DNA of 64,000 nucleotides from the NCBI RefSeq assembly GCF_014190805.1, contig NZ_JACHVQ010000004.1:248001-312000 (forward strand). The letters run 5' to 3'. How positions within the stretch are numbered: the first letter of the stretch is position 1; every line of letters starts with the position of its first letter. Made by a program: the position numbers and the translations under genes. The notes under the pieces are model-generated. The model did not search any database. It was given only the letters and a program-made list of their open reading frames with translations, and had not been told where the DNA came from. Origin of the DNA: Flexivirga oryzae. GTDB lineage: Bacteria; Actinomycetota; Actinomycetes; Actinomycetales; Dermatophilaceae. Of this stretch, positions 15,307-23,496 are shown piece by piece.

Positions 15307-16497
15307 GTGGAACGCGTGGTGGTGCAGATCGATTCGGACGCCACGCTGCCCTTCTGGCGTGGCGCCCAGGTCTTCCGGTTCGCGTCGGTCGCCTACGCGA
15401 TCGGCGCCCAGATCGTGTCGGTGAACGCCGACACCTTCAACCACTCGGGGATCCGGGCGTACAGCCACCCGTTGATCAGCTGGATGCTCATCGCGCTGCT
15501 GGTGATCTGGTCCGGCGTCAGCGGCCTGATCTACGCCTTCGAACTCGCGCCCCGGGCACCCATCGTGGTGCTGGAGCTCGTCATCACCGCGCTGCTGACG
15601 ATCTCCACCGTCTGGGTCGTCCGACCCGAATACTTCCACCACCACCAGAGCCTGCCGTCGACGTTCTGGATCACCAACGCCGTCGTGTCGGTCGCGCTGC
15701 TGTGGGGCCCGATCGCCGGCGGCGTCACCGGGGTCGGCTTCTCGCTGCTCAGCCTCGGCATCGAGCAGCAGTTCCACAACATCGTCACCGACGCCACCAC
15801 CCCGATCCTGCTCACCGTCGGCGTCACGCTCGGCATCGGTGCGCGCATCGTGTCGCGTGCCCAGCAGGAACTGTCCGCGGCCGTGCGCATGCAGGCGGCG
15901 ACCAAGGAGCGCGAACGACTGTCGCGGGAGGTGCACGACGGGACATTGCAGGTGCTCGCCCTGATGCGTCGCCGCGGCGCCGATCTGGGCGGGGAGGCGG
16001 CCGAGCTGGGCCGGCTCGCCGGCCAGCAGGAGCAGGCGCTGCGCACCCTGATCAGCGAGCAGGCGCCGGTGCCGGGCATCGACGAGTCGACCGACCTGCG
16101 CAGCCAGCTGCAGGCGGCGCTGCCCACCGACGCCAACTTCTCGGCGCCGGCCGACGCCGTCCAACTGCCGAGCCCCGTGGTCACCGAACTGGTGGCCGTC
16201 GTGCGTACGATCCTGGACAACGTCGAGCAGCACGCCGGCGACGGTGCCAGGACGTTCCTGCTGCTCGAGGACCTCGGCGACGAGGTGGTGCTGACGGTGC
16301 GGGACGACGGTGTCGGCATACCCGACGGGCGCCTGGCGGAGGCGGAGTCACAGGGCCGGATGGGCGTCAGCAAGTCGATCCGCGGCCGGATGGCCGACCT
16401 GGGCGGCGAGGCGCTGCTGGAGACCGGACCGGACCTCGGCACGGAGTGGGAACTGCACGTGCCGCGGATCGACGGGCAGGATGAGGGTCGTGAGTGA
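15307..16497 (+). CDS. NarL-family sensor histidine kinase
   Basis: This protein of about 396 residues has four to six N-terminal membrane segments (residues about 25-190), followed by a HisKA_3 domain with phosphoacceptor histidine in ERLSREVHDGTLQVLALM. A HATPase domain follows with DNVEQHAGDGA (N box) and DDGVGIPDG (G1 box). The sensor region binds no ligand I can identify. The start is uncertain: GTG codons at 15307, 15316, 15319 and 15322 are all possible, and GGAG at 15302 fits the later ones better. It overlaps the response regulator by eight bases (GTGAGTGA). Confidence 0.9.
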   Translation: MERVVVQIDSDATLPFWRGAQVFRFASVAYAIGAQIVSVNADTFNHSGIRAYSHPLISWMLIALLVIWSGVSGLIYAFELAPRAPIVVLELVITALLTISTVWVVRPEYFHHHQSLPSTFWITNAVVSVALLWGPIAGGVTGVGFSLLSLGIEQQFHNIVTDATTPILLTVGVTLGIGARIVSRAQQELSAAVRMQAATKERERLSREVHDGTLQVLALMRRRGADLGGEAAELGRLAGQQEQALRTLISEQAPVPGIDESTDLRSQLQAALPTDANFSAPADAVQLPSPVVTELVAVVRTILDNVEQHAGDGARTFLLLEDLGDEVVLTVRDDGVGIPDGRLAEAESQGRMGVSKSIRGRMADLGGEALLETGPDLGTEWELHVPRIDGQDEGRE

Positions 16498-17149
16498 TTC
16501 AGAGGGGACCACCGTCATGGTCGTCGACGACCATCCGATGTGGCGCGACGGCGTGAGCCGCGATCTCACCGCCGCCGGCTTCGTCGTCGTCGCGACCGCC
16601 GACAGTGTGGCTGCCGCGGCCACCCGCGCGAAGGCGACGACACCACAGGTCGTGCTGATGGACATGCAGCTGCCCGACGGCAACGGCGCCGACGCGACCG
16701 CGCGGGTGCTGGAAGCCGCACCGGGTGCCAACGTGCTGGTGTTGTCGGCCTCCTCGGAGCGCGACGACGTCCTGCAGGCGGTCAAGGCCGGCGCCTGCGG
16801 TTACCTGGTCAAGAGCGCCTCGGCGGCCGAGCTGATCGAGGCGGTCAATGCCACGGCCGCGGGCCAGGCGGTCTTCACCCCCGGGCTCGCCGGACTGGTG
16901 CTCGGTGAGTACCGGCGGATGGCGAGCGAACCGACCCCGGCCGGGGAAGAGCCGGCGCCCACACTCACCCCGCGTGAGCTCGAGGTGCTGCGTCTGGTCG
17001 CAAAAGGCCTCAGCGCCAAGCAGATAGGCCGGCGTCTCGACGTGAGCCACCGCACCGTGGAGAACCACGTCCAGGCGACCCTGCGCAAGCTGCAGCTGTC
17101 CAACCGGATCGAGTTGACGCGCTACGCGATCGAGCACGAACTGGACTGA
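16490..17149 (+). CDS. LuxR/NarL-type response regulator
   Basis: This 219-residue protein has a receiver domain (MVVDDHPMWRDGV; phosphoacceptor Asp in VVLMDMQLPDGNG; conserved Lys in GYLVKSAS) and a C-terminal LuxR helix-turn-helix (LTPRELEVLRLVAKGLSAKQ, then RTVENHV). It is the partner of the kinase just upstream. GTG 16490 is preferred, with ATG 16481 as an alternative three codons longer. The perfect inverted repeat at 17221-17240 just downstream is a candidate target, which would place the DUF2339 gene under its control. Confidence 0.92.
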   Translation: MSDSEGTTVMVVDDHPMWRDGVSRDLTAAGFVVVATADSVAAAATRAKATTPQVVLMDMQLPDGNGADATARVLEAAPGANVLVLSASSERDDVLQAVKAGACGYLVKSASAAELIEAVNATAAGQAVFTPGLAGLVLGEYRRMASEPTPAGEEPAPTLTPRELEVLRLVAKGLSAKQIGRRLDVSHRTVENHVQATLRKLQLSNRIELTRYAIEHELD

Positions 17150-17220
17150 GGCCGGGGGCCACTGCGCAGCCGAAGTGCGTGACGCTGCACGGTCGGCCGC
17201 TGCCGACAATCCCTAGGTGT

Positions 17221-17240
17221 CCTGAGTAGTCGTACTCAGG
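17221..17240. promoter_or_regulatory. Perfect inverted repeat operator before the DUF2339 gene
   Basis: CCTGAGTA and TACTCAGG flank a 4-base GTCG centre. It lies 33 bases before the ATG at 17273 and right after the response regulator gene. LuxR-type regulators bind such dyads as dimers, so the neighbouring response regulator is the natural candidate. Confidence 0.6.
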
Positions 17241-17272
17241 CCCGCAAGCCCCGGTTCTCGCAGGCTTGGGGC

Positions 17273-18952
17273 ATGAACACGACACCGCACCACTCAGGTC
17301 CCGTGCCGGGCCCGACCCCGGCCAATCCGTATGCCGGTCCGGCCTTCCCGCAGGCTGGAACGCCCGGACCCGCAGCGCCGTACCCAATGATGCCCCGCAA
17401 GGCACCGTGGTGGCAGCGCGAAGGCGTCGTCAGCAAGCTGCTCGTGCTGACCGGCGGCGCCATCACCCTCATCGGCGTGGTCATGCTGCTGGTGATCGCC
17501 GCGCAGGCCGGGCTGCTCAGCCCGCAGCTGCGGGTCGCCGGCGGCGCACTGCTCTCCGTCCTGCTGGTCGCGGGCGGGATGCGCATCCACAGTCGGCCGG
17601 GCGGCACCATCGGGGGAGTCGCACTGGCCGGCACGGGTATCGCAGGCCTGTTCATCGTGACGGTCGCGATCACGTCGTTCTACGAGTGGATCCCGGCGTT
17701 GGGCGGCCTGGCGCTGGCCGGGGCGGTCGCGGCCGCCGCCGGCGCACTGGCGGTCCGGTGGCGCAGCGAGCTGCTCGCCATCTGCGTCACCGTCGCCGTG
17801 GCGGCTCTCGCGCCGGTGCTGACCGAGGGTGTGACGGTCTCGCTCGTGTGGTTCATGGTCATCCTGCAAGCGGCCGGCCTCGTCCCGGAGCGGCTGCGGA
17901 ACTGGCACTTCCTCGGCCTGGTGCGGACCGTTCCGGCGGTCTTCGTGGCCGTCGCCTACGCGGCCGAGGTCCAGTCGATCGCCTCGCTGCCCGCTGTGCT
18001 CACCGTGGTCGCCCTCGCGGTCGTGACCCTGGTGCTGTCGACCGGCCAGGACGACGAGCTGCACAGCGCCGCGTTCGTGGTCGGTGCGCTGCCGGTCTTC
18101 GTGCAGCTGACCTACCTGGACCGCCCGGCAGCGTTGATCACCGGCGGCGCGCTCGCGGTCGCGCTGGCCGCGATCGCCGTGGTGCTGCGGTCGCTGGGCG
18201 TGTGGCGGCGTGGTGCGGTCGGCGCCGTCGCCATCTGCGTCGGCATGCAGGCCTGCTTCACCTTCACCCATGGCTCGTGGCTGCCGGTGCTGTTGCTGGT
18301 GCCCGGCCTGGTCGTGACGGCCGCGGCCGTCTCCACCCGGTCCCTGCTCGCCACCGTGGCCGGTGTGTTCCTGGGCGTCGTCGGTGGCGCGGCATACATC
18401 GGTTTCGCCGACCCGGCATCGCTCGCCTCCAGCGGACTTGCCGACGCGAACCTCTCCTTCGCGACCATGGTCGGTGGCCTGTTGCTGGCCGCCTGGGCCG
18501 TGGTGCTGGCACCGGCCCTGGTGCGGTCCGAGCTCAAGGTGCCGCTCACCATGGCCGCCACCGGCGCCGGTGTGGTCGGCCTGTACGGCGCGACCGCCGC
18601 CATCATCTCCTTCGGCTCCTCGGTCGGCGCCACGCAGGGCTTCCACAGCGCACACCTCGGGGTGACCGTCGTGTGGGTGTCGGTGGCGATGTCCCTCATG
18701 GCACTCGGCCTGCGCTTCCCGCGATACGCGGCGGCCTACCTCGCCGGCGGCCTGACGCTCGCCGGATGTGCGATCGCCAAGCTGTTCCTCTTCGACCTGC
18801 AGGAGATGGGCGGCGCGACCCGCGCGGCCACCTTCATCGTCGTCGGCCTGGTGTTGCTCTTCGCCGGCTCCCGCTACGCCCAGGCCTTCGCCCGGATGCG
18901 CGGCGAGGTGCGGGGTGAGCGCCGGCCGATGGAGGCACTCGGCCAGCACTGA
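17273..18952 (+). CDS. DUF2339-like polytopic membrane protein
   Basis: This 559-residue integral membrane protein starts with a proline-, glycine- and alanine-rich cytoplasmic stretch of about 45 residues ending in APWWQREGVVSKLL. About fifteen hydrophobic segments follow, many with small residues and the repeated GG/AG pattern seen in DUF2339 proteins. No catalytic motif is visible. Its biochemical function is unknown. The operator-like dyad upstream and the preceding two-component system suggest an envelope-related regulated role, which is inference. It ends before a strong terminator hairpin. Confidence 0.75.
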   Translation: MNTTPHHSGPVPGPTPANPYAGPAFPQAGTPGPAAPYPMMPRKAPWWQREGVVSKLLVLTGGAITLIGVVMLLVIAAQAGLLSPQLRVAGGALLSVLLVAGGMRIHSRPGGTIGGVALAGTGIAGLFIVTVAITSFYEWIPALGGLALAGAVAAAAGALAVRWRSELLAICVTVAVAALAPVLTEGVTVSLVWFMVILQAAGLVPERLRNWHFLGLVRTVPAVFVAVAYAAEVQSIASLPAVLTVVALAVVTLVLSTGQDDELHSAAFVVGALPVFVQLTYLDRPAALITGGALAVALAAIAVVLRSLGVWRRGAVGAVAICVGMQACFTFTHGSWLPVLLLVPGLVVTAAAVSTRSLLATVAGVFLGVVGGAAYIGFADPASLASSGLADANLSFATMVGGLLLAAWAVVLAPALVRSELKVPLTMAATGAGVVGLYGATAAIISFGSSVGATQGFHSAHLGVTVVWVSVAMSLMALGLRFPRYAAAYLAGGLTLAGCAIAKLFLFDLQEMGGATRAATFIVVGLVLLFAGSRYAQAFARMRGEVRGERRPMEALGQH

Positions 18953-18965
18953 TCCGCCGAGCGCG

Positions 18966-19020
18966 GCACGGGACCAGCGGTCCGACCTTTCAGGGGGAAG
19001 GTCGGACCGCTTTCCCGTGC
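18966..19020 (+). terminator. Strong two-step hairpin after the DUF2339 gene
   Basis: AGCGGTCCGACCTT (18976-18989) pairs perfectly with AAGGTCGGACCGCT (18998-19011) around an 8-base loop. GCACGGG and CCCGTGC extend the stem after small bulges. There is no long T-run, as is usual in high-GC actinobacteria. Confidence 0.85.
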
Positions 19021-19046
19021 CTCTGGCTTTCCGAATTCTGAAGTAG

Positions 19047-19064
19047 TAGTTTCATAGTTATGAA
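19047..19064 (+). promoter_or_regulatory. Leaderless-type -10 and dyad across the MFS start codon
   Basis: TAGTTT (19047-19052) lies seven bases before the ATG at 19060, and no Shine-Dalgarno sequence is present, as expected for a leaderless mRNA. TTCATA and TATGAA form a perfect 14-base inverted repeat (19051-19064) covering the transcription start and start codon, a typical repressor position. Confidence 0.45.
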
Positions 19065-20334
19065 GGAACAGTTTCAGAGTTCGCCATGGCGGCACCGCGA
19101 TGTGCGGTGGATCGTGCCGGCCCGGGCGCTGTCCGTCTTCGGCGACGGGCTGCTGTCCGTGGTCCTGCTGCTGCGCGTCTACGACTCCGGGGTGGGGCCG
19201 TGGGGCGTGACGGGGCTGCTCGTCTGCGAGGGGTTGCCGCTGATCCTGCTCATCGGCGTCGCCGGCCGGGTGGCCGACCGCCATGATTCCCGCCGCATCC
19301 TGACCCTCGCGCTGACCGGCCAGGTCCTGGGCTGCCTCGTCCTCGCCGGCGTCGACGACCTGGCGGCGACCTACGCACTGACGCTCCTGGTGCAGACCGG
19401 CCAGGCCTTCAGCGGTCCGACCTGGAGCGCCCTGGTGCCGCGGGTCGTCGGTGACGAAGCGCTCGGCAAGATCGTGGCGCTGCAACAGGGGCTCAACATG
19501 GCGCTGCTGCCCATCGGCGCCGCGGTCGGCAGCGTCCTCTACGCCGGCGCGAGCGCGCGCCCGGTCATCCTCATCGACGCCGCGACCTTCGCGTTGCTGC
19601 TCGGGAGCGCGTTCGCGGTCCGAACGCGGCGGGGCGGGACCGCCGACACAGCCCTGCGGGACGGTGGAGTGCCTTCGGCGGCGACCGGTCTGAGCACCCT
19701 ACGAGCCGACCGGCTGGTCTGGCCGTTGCTGGTGGCGGCGCTGGCGATGGTGCTGGTGGCCGGTGGCACGAACGTGCTCGACGTGTTCCTCATCCGGGAC
19801 GACCTCGGCATGTCGTCCGGCTGGTACGGCGTGACCGAGGTGGCCTTCACGGTGGGGGCGGTCGCCGGGTCCGTGGTGACGGGAGGGATCGGTTCTGACC
19901 GGACGCGGGTGCGCGCGACCGTCGTCGGATTCCTGGCGATCGCGCTGGGTGTGCTGGCTTTCGGTCTGGCCCCGTCATACTGGCTGATCCTGCTGCTGTG
20001 CCTGGAGATCGGCGTCGCGCTCGGGGTGATGAACGCCGCGTTCGGCACGCTCTTCACGACGCGGACCCCGGACGCGCTGCGTGGCCGGGTCTCCTCGACG
20101 GTCAACGGGCTGATGCAGGCGACCAACGTGACGTCGCTGGTGGTCTTCGGGGCGGTCGGCACGACGCTGGGGGTGCGCAACACCTATCTCGTGGCGGGTG
20201 CCCTGTCGGTGGCGGTGGTCCTGCTGGCCGCGGTGCGGGTGCTGCGGACTACTCCCCGCTCGTCGCCCCTGCGGCACGTGCCTGCCGCCGATGCTTCAGG
20301 TATTCGTAGGCCATCGGGATCACCGAGAGTATGA
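19060..20334 (+). CDS. MFS drug/metabolite exporter
   Basis: This 424-residue, twelve-helix major facilitator protein of the EntS-like/multidrug type has ALSVFGDGLLSVVLLLRVY in helix 1, the motif A loop GRVADRHDSRRIL, and a second-half ALRGRVSSTVNGLMQ segment typical of this family. The substrate is unknown; relatives export siderophores, macrolides or other drugs. The gene appears leaderless. Its last 86 bases overlap the 3' end of the convergent dedA gene, so its C-terminal 28 residues may be poorly conserved. Confidence 0.85.
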   Translation: MKEQFQSSPWRHRDVRWIVPARALSVFGDGLLSVVLLLRVYDSGVGPWGVTGLLVCEGLPLILLIGVAGRVADRHDSRRILTLALTGQVLGCLVLAGVDDLAATYALTLLVQTGQAFSGPTWSALVPRVVGDEALGKIVALQQGLNMALLPIGAAVGSVLYAGASARPVILIDAATFALLLGSAFAVRTRRGGTADTALRDGGVPSAATGLSTLRADRLVWPLLVAALAMVLVAGGTNVLDVFLIRDDLGMSSGWYGVTEVAFTVGAVAGSVVTGGIGSDRTRVRATVVGFLAIALGVLAFGLAPSYWLILLLCLEIGVALGVMNAAFGTLFTTRTPDALRGRVSSTVNGLMQATNVTSLVVFGAVGTTLGVRNTYLVAGALSVAVVLLAAVRVLRTTPRSSPLRHVPAADASGIRRPSGSPRV

Positions 20335-20902
20335 CGACGACCATGATCGCCACGTCGATCTTGTCCCCGAGGCCGGGGAAGGCCTTGCCGAGGAACACCC
20401 CGGCGGCGACGACGATGGCGACCCAGAGCACGGCGCCGACGGCGCTCCAGGTGAAGAACCGCTTGCGGTCCATCCGGCTCGCGCCGGCGACCAGGGTGAT
20501 GAAGGTGCGCACGATCGGGACGAACCGGCCGATGACCAGCGCCTTGTTGCCGTACTTGTCGAAGAACGCGGTCGTCTTGTCGAAGTACTCCTTCTTGAGG
20601 ATCTTGCCGTCCCGCTCGTAGATGGGCGTCCCGACGGCGCGGCCGATCTCGTAACCGACGACGTTGCCGGCGAACGCCACGACCATCAGCAGCGGCACCG
20701 ACACGTAGAGCGGCACGTGGAAGTTGTACTTGGAGCTGGAGCTGAACAGCCCGATCGCGAAGAGCAGCGAGTCACCCGGGAGGATCGGGAAGAGGACCCC
20801 GCACTCGATGAACACGATCAGCAGCGCGATGCCGAAGAACGCACCACCGAACTGGTCCAGCAGGTACGTCGGGTCCATGAAGCTCGGGCCGAGGGTGTGC
20901 AT
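20249..20902 (-). CDS. DedA-family membrane protein
   Basis: This 217-residue protein of the DedA/SNARE-associated family is thought to act as a phospholipid (undecaprenyl phosphate) flippase. The conserved signatures are ECGVLFPILPGDSLLFAIG near residue 35 and GRFVPIVRTFITLVAGASRM near residue 135, with the GYEIGRAVG segment between. The start is ATG at 20902 or 20878; neither has a clear ribosome binding site. Its 5' end abuts the truncated end of a substrate-binding protein gene, so its promoter region may be a deletion junction. Confidence 0.9.
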   Translation of the reverse strand: MHTLGPSFMDPTYLLDQFGGAFFGIALLIVFIECGVLFPILPGDSLLFAIGLFSSSSKYNFHVPLYVSVPLLMVVAFAGNVVGYEIGRAVGTPIYERDGKILKKEYFDKTTAFFDKYGNKALVIGRFVPIVRTFITLVAGASRMDRKRFFTWSAVGAVLWVAIVVAAGVFLGKAFPGLGDKIDVAIMVVVILSVIPMAYEYLKHRRQARAAGATSGE

Positions 20903-20941
20903 CACGCGCGCAAGCGTACGTGAGCGACGCTGAGGGGACGC

Positions 20942-21538
20942 TTTGCGGCGGATTGCAGCGACCTGGCCGGTGAAGCCCCGCCCTTCGACTCGGTCGTCGC
21001 AGGCTCGACCCATTCGTTCGACCTCGACCTGGACGAGGTCTCGATCACCGCGGCCAGGAAGAAGGCGGTCGACTTCTCCAGCGGCTACTTCGATGTCACC
21101 CAGGCCGTGATCTCGGTGAAGGGCAGCAAGATCGCCGGCGCGAAGACGGTGGCGGCGTTGCGGAACGCCAAGCTCGGCGCCCAGGTCGGCACCACGTCGT
21201 ACAACGCGATCGTCGACCAGATCAAGCCGGCGAGCCAGCCGGCGGTCTACGACACCAACGACCAGGCGGTGCAGGCCCTGAAGAACCACCAGATCGACGG
21301 GATCGTCGTCGACCTGCCGACGGCGTTCTACATGACCTCGGCCCAGCTGAAGTCCGGCGTCATCATCGGCCAGTTGCCCACGACCGGCAAGCCGGAGCAG
21401 TTCGGCGCGGTGCTCACCAAGGGGTCACCGCTCACGCCCTGCGTCACCAAGGCCGTGAACACCCTGCGCAGCAACGGCACGCTGACCAAGCTGGCGAACA
21501 AGTGGCTCACCGGCCAGGGAGCTCCGAAGCTGTCGTGA
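20942..21538 (+). pseudogene. 5'-truncated polar amino-acid ABC substrate-binding protein
   Basis: The frame shows the C-terminal two thirds of a family 3 solute-binding protein: FDLDLDEVSITAARKKAVDF and later NGTLTKLANKWL. The conserved part begins around 20942 (FAADCSDLAGEAPPFDS), with an in-frame stop at 20921. The signal peptide, lipobox and first lobe (about 100 residues) are missing. No credible start codon with a ribosome binding site exists; GTG 21107 would start mid-domain. The stop overlaps the permease GTG (GTGA), as in intact operons. I call it a remnant from a deletion that brought dedA next to it. Confidence 0.8.
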
Positions 21539-22405
21539 CGCAGACGGTCGGCAAGCGTGACCCGTGGCGGCCGTCGGAGGTCGAGCGGGAGCGGGCGGCA
21601 TACCGGACGCGTCAACGGCGGCGGTCCTTCGTGATCGGAGCGATCAGCACGATCGTGGTCGTCGCAGTGGTGCTCGTGGTGCTGGTGACCAGTCCGGGTT
21701 GGCAACGCTTCCACAGCACGTTCTTCGACCCCCACGAAGCGGTGCAGTCGTTCCCGGTGGTGCTCCGCGGTCTGTGGCTGAACGTCCGGGTCATGGTGGT
21801 GTGCGGTCTTGCGATCGCGGTCTGGTCGTTGCTGCTTGCCGTGCTGCGGACACTGCGCGGCCCGGTCTTCTTCCCGCTGCGGGCGTTCGCCGTGGTGTAC
21901 GTCGACGTCTTTCGCGGTTTGCCGCTGCTGCTGGTGGTCTTCCTGCTCGGATTCGGTGTTCCCGCACTCCAATTGACCGGGTTGCCGAACTCCCCGCTCT
22001 TCTGGGGCGGTTGTGCGTTGACGCTGTCCTACTCGGCCTACGTCGCGGAGGTGCTGCGCGCGGGCATCGAGTCGGTGCACCCGTCGCAGCGCGCGGCGGC
22101 CAGATCGTTGGGGTTGTCGTACCGCGCCACACTGCGTTTCGTCGTGCTGCCGCAGGCCGTGCGCCGGGTGATGCCGGCGCTGATGAACGACCTGATCTCG
22201 CTGGAGAAGGACTCGGCGCTGCTCGCGGTCATCGGTGTGGTCGATGCGCTCCGGGAGGCACAGATCCGCGAGGCGGTCAATTTCAACTTCACCGCGTATG
22301 TCGTTGCCTGGCCTGCTGTTCATCTGCCTGACGATCCCGATGGCCCGTTTCACCGACTGGTACGCGCGACGGCACGGCTTCCAGGGAGTGGGTGGACCGC
22401 TGTGA
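21535..22405 (+). pseudogene. Frameshifted amino-acid ABC transporter permease (HisM/ArtQ type)
   Basis: Residues up to about 258 read as a normal polar amino-acid permease: a long N-terminal extension with one helix, a family motif around YSAYVAEVLRAGIESVHPSQ, then LISLEKDSALLAVIG. After FTAYVVA an extra T at 22309 shifts the frame. The frame one base later gives the expected last helix, LLFICLTIPMARFTDWYARR, ending at TGA 22403-22405. In the shifted frame the chain reads non-hydrophobic residues and runs straight into the ATPase, giving a possible 532-residue fusion ending at 23133. Either a sequencing error or a real inactivating insertion could explain it. Confidence 0.75.
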
Positions 22406-23133
22406 GTCTGTTGTCGCTGAAGGGGGTTCGCAAGTCTTTCGGCGCGCACCTGGTGCTGGCGGATGTGTCTCTCGAGGTGCAGGAAGGGGCGTGCGTCGTC
22501 CTGATCGGGGCGTCCGGGTCCGGCAAGTCGACGCTGCTTCGCTGCATCAATCTGCTGGAGGTCGTGGACGACGGGGTCGTCGAACTCGACGGGCAGGACA
22601 TCACCGATCCGCGGGTCGACGGCGATGAGGTGCGTTCGAGGATGGGCATGGTTTTCCAGTCCTACAACCTCTTCCCGCACCTGAGCGTGTTGCAGAACAT
22701 CACGCTCGCGCCGGTCCGGGTGCACGGTGTTCCACGCGCGCAGGCACTCGAGCGCGCGCACGACGTCCTCCAGCGGGTCGGATTGGCGGACAAGGCGAAC
22801 GCCCGACCCGACGACCTGTCGGGCGGTCAGCAACAGCGGGTCGCGATCGCGCGCGCGATGGTCAATGCGCCCCGCCTGCTGCTGCTCGACGAGGTCACCT
22901 CGGCCCTGGATCCCGAGCTCGTGGGCGAGGTGCTGGACTTGTTGCAGGGTCTGCGGGAGGAGGGCATGACGATGGTGCTGAACACCCATGAGATGGGTTT
23001 CGCCCGCTCCGTCGCCGACGAAGTGTGCTTCCTGTCCGACGGCGTGATCCTCGAGCGAGGCCCCGCCGAGGAGGTGCTCGGAGCGCCACAGCAGGAGCGG
23101 ACGCAGCGCTTCCTCTCGCGGCTGCTCCACTGA
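22402..23133 (+). CDS. Amino-acid ABC transporter ATPase
   Basis: This 243-residue ATPase of the polar amino-acid uptake family (GlnQ/ArtM type) is complete. It has Walker A GASGSGKST, Q-loop FQSYNLFPH, signature LSGGQQQR, Walker B LLLLDEVTSALDPE and the switch histidine in NTHEMGFA. The start GTG at 22402 would have overlapped the unshifted permease stop (GTGA). Because the permease frame is shifted by one base upstream, ribosomes can also read into it without stopping. With the binding protein truncated and the permease broken, it is unlikely to serve a working importer from this locus. Confidence 0.88.
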   Translation: MSLLSLKGVRKSFGAHLVLADVSLEVQEGACVVLIGASGSGKSTLLRCINLLEVVDDGVVELDGQDITDPRVDGDEVRSRMGMVFQSYNLFPHLSVLQNITLAPVRVHGVPRAQALERAHDVLQRVGLADKANARPDDLSGGQQQRVAIARAMVNAPRLLLLDEVTSALDPELVGEVLDLLQGLREEGMTMVLNTHEMGFARSVADEVCFLSDGVILERGPAEEVLGAPQQERTQRFLSRLLH

Positions 23134-23149
23134 GTGCCCGACAAAGGTG

Positions 23150-23182
23150 AAGGCCCCGGAAAGTATGAGTTTCCGGGGCCTT
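23150..23182 (+). terminator. Perfect 13-bp hairpin after the ABC operon
   Basis: AAGGCCCCGGAAA (23150-23162) and TTTCCGGGGCCTT (23170-23182) form a perfect stem with loop GTATGAG. It lies 16 bases after the ATPase stop. The same 7-base loop occurs in the hairpin at 23461-23487. Confidence 0.88.
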
Positions 23183-23460
23183 CGGCGTCCGCGTCACCGA
23201 GGTGACCCGAACAATTCCGAGCCACCGAAGTGATTCGGAAACCGACCGCCGAAGCGGTGCGGTTCGATATTTCTACCCTGTGCGCGTGGCGCCGCGCAAG
23301 GGAATCGCCAAAGATTTTTCGCGGCATCGGCGTGTCGCCTTGTGTGCGTGACCAGCGGGGCCCGCGGGGTCGTTGGGGCCGCGAAGTTCGCGGGCGATTT
23401 TCCCCGTGTTCGGTGTGTCGTCACGCGCCCTTCGGGTCCGCTCGGTTCACTGGGACCGCG
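23183..23460. other. Gene-free stretch between two terminators
   Basis: I see no credible gene in these 278 bases. They hold a perfect 14-base palindrome (GTCACC-GA-GGTGAC, 23193-23206), an AT-richer patch around 23265-23330, and a small GGTCC/GGACC stem near 23427-23456. The two flanking terminators leave room for an untranslated RNA, but no specific family is recognised. Confidence 0.5.
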
Positions 23461-23487
23461 GCCCTGCCATGTATGAGATGGCAGGGC
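23461..23487. terminator. 10-bp perfect hairpin after the DinB-like gene
   Basis: GCCCTGCCAT and ATGGCAGGGC enclose the loop GTATGAG. It sits just past the stop of the minus-strand DinB-like gene and could terminate either strand. The loop is identical to that of the hairpin at 23150-23182. Confidence 0.75.
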
Positions 23488-23496
23488 CTCAAGACG

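Noticed and set aside
15259..16233. Extension of the minus-strand HTH gene to 508 codons
   Set aside because: It overlaps the histidine kinase on the other strand; only the part after ATG 15258 shows a winged-helix domain.
17266..18918. Second plus-frame ORF over the DUF2339 gene
   Set aside because: Its translation is arginine/glycine-rich without hydrophobic segments, while the other frame gives a convincing membrane protein.
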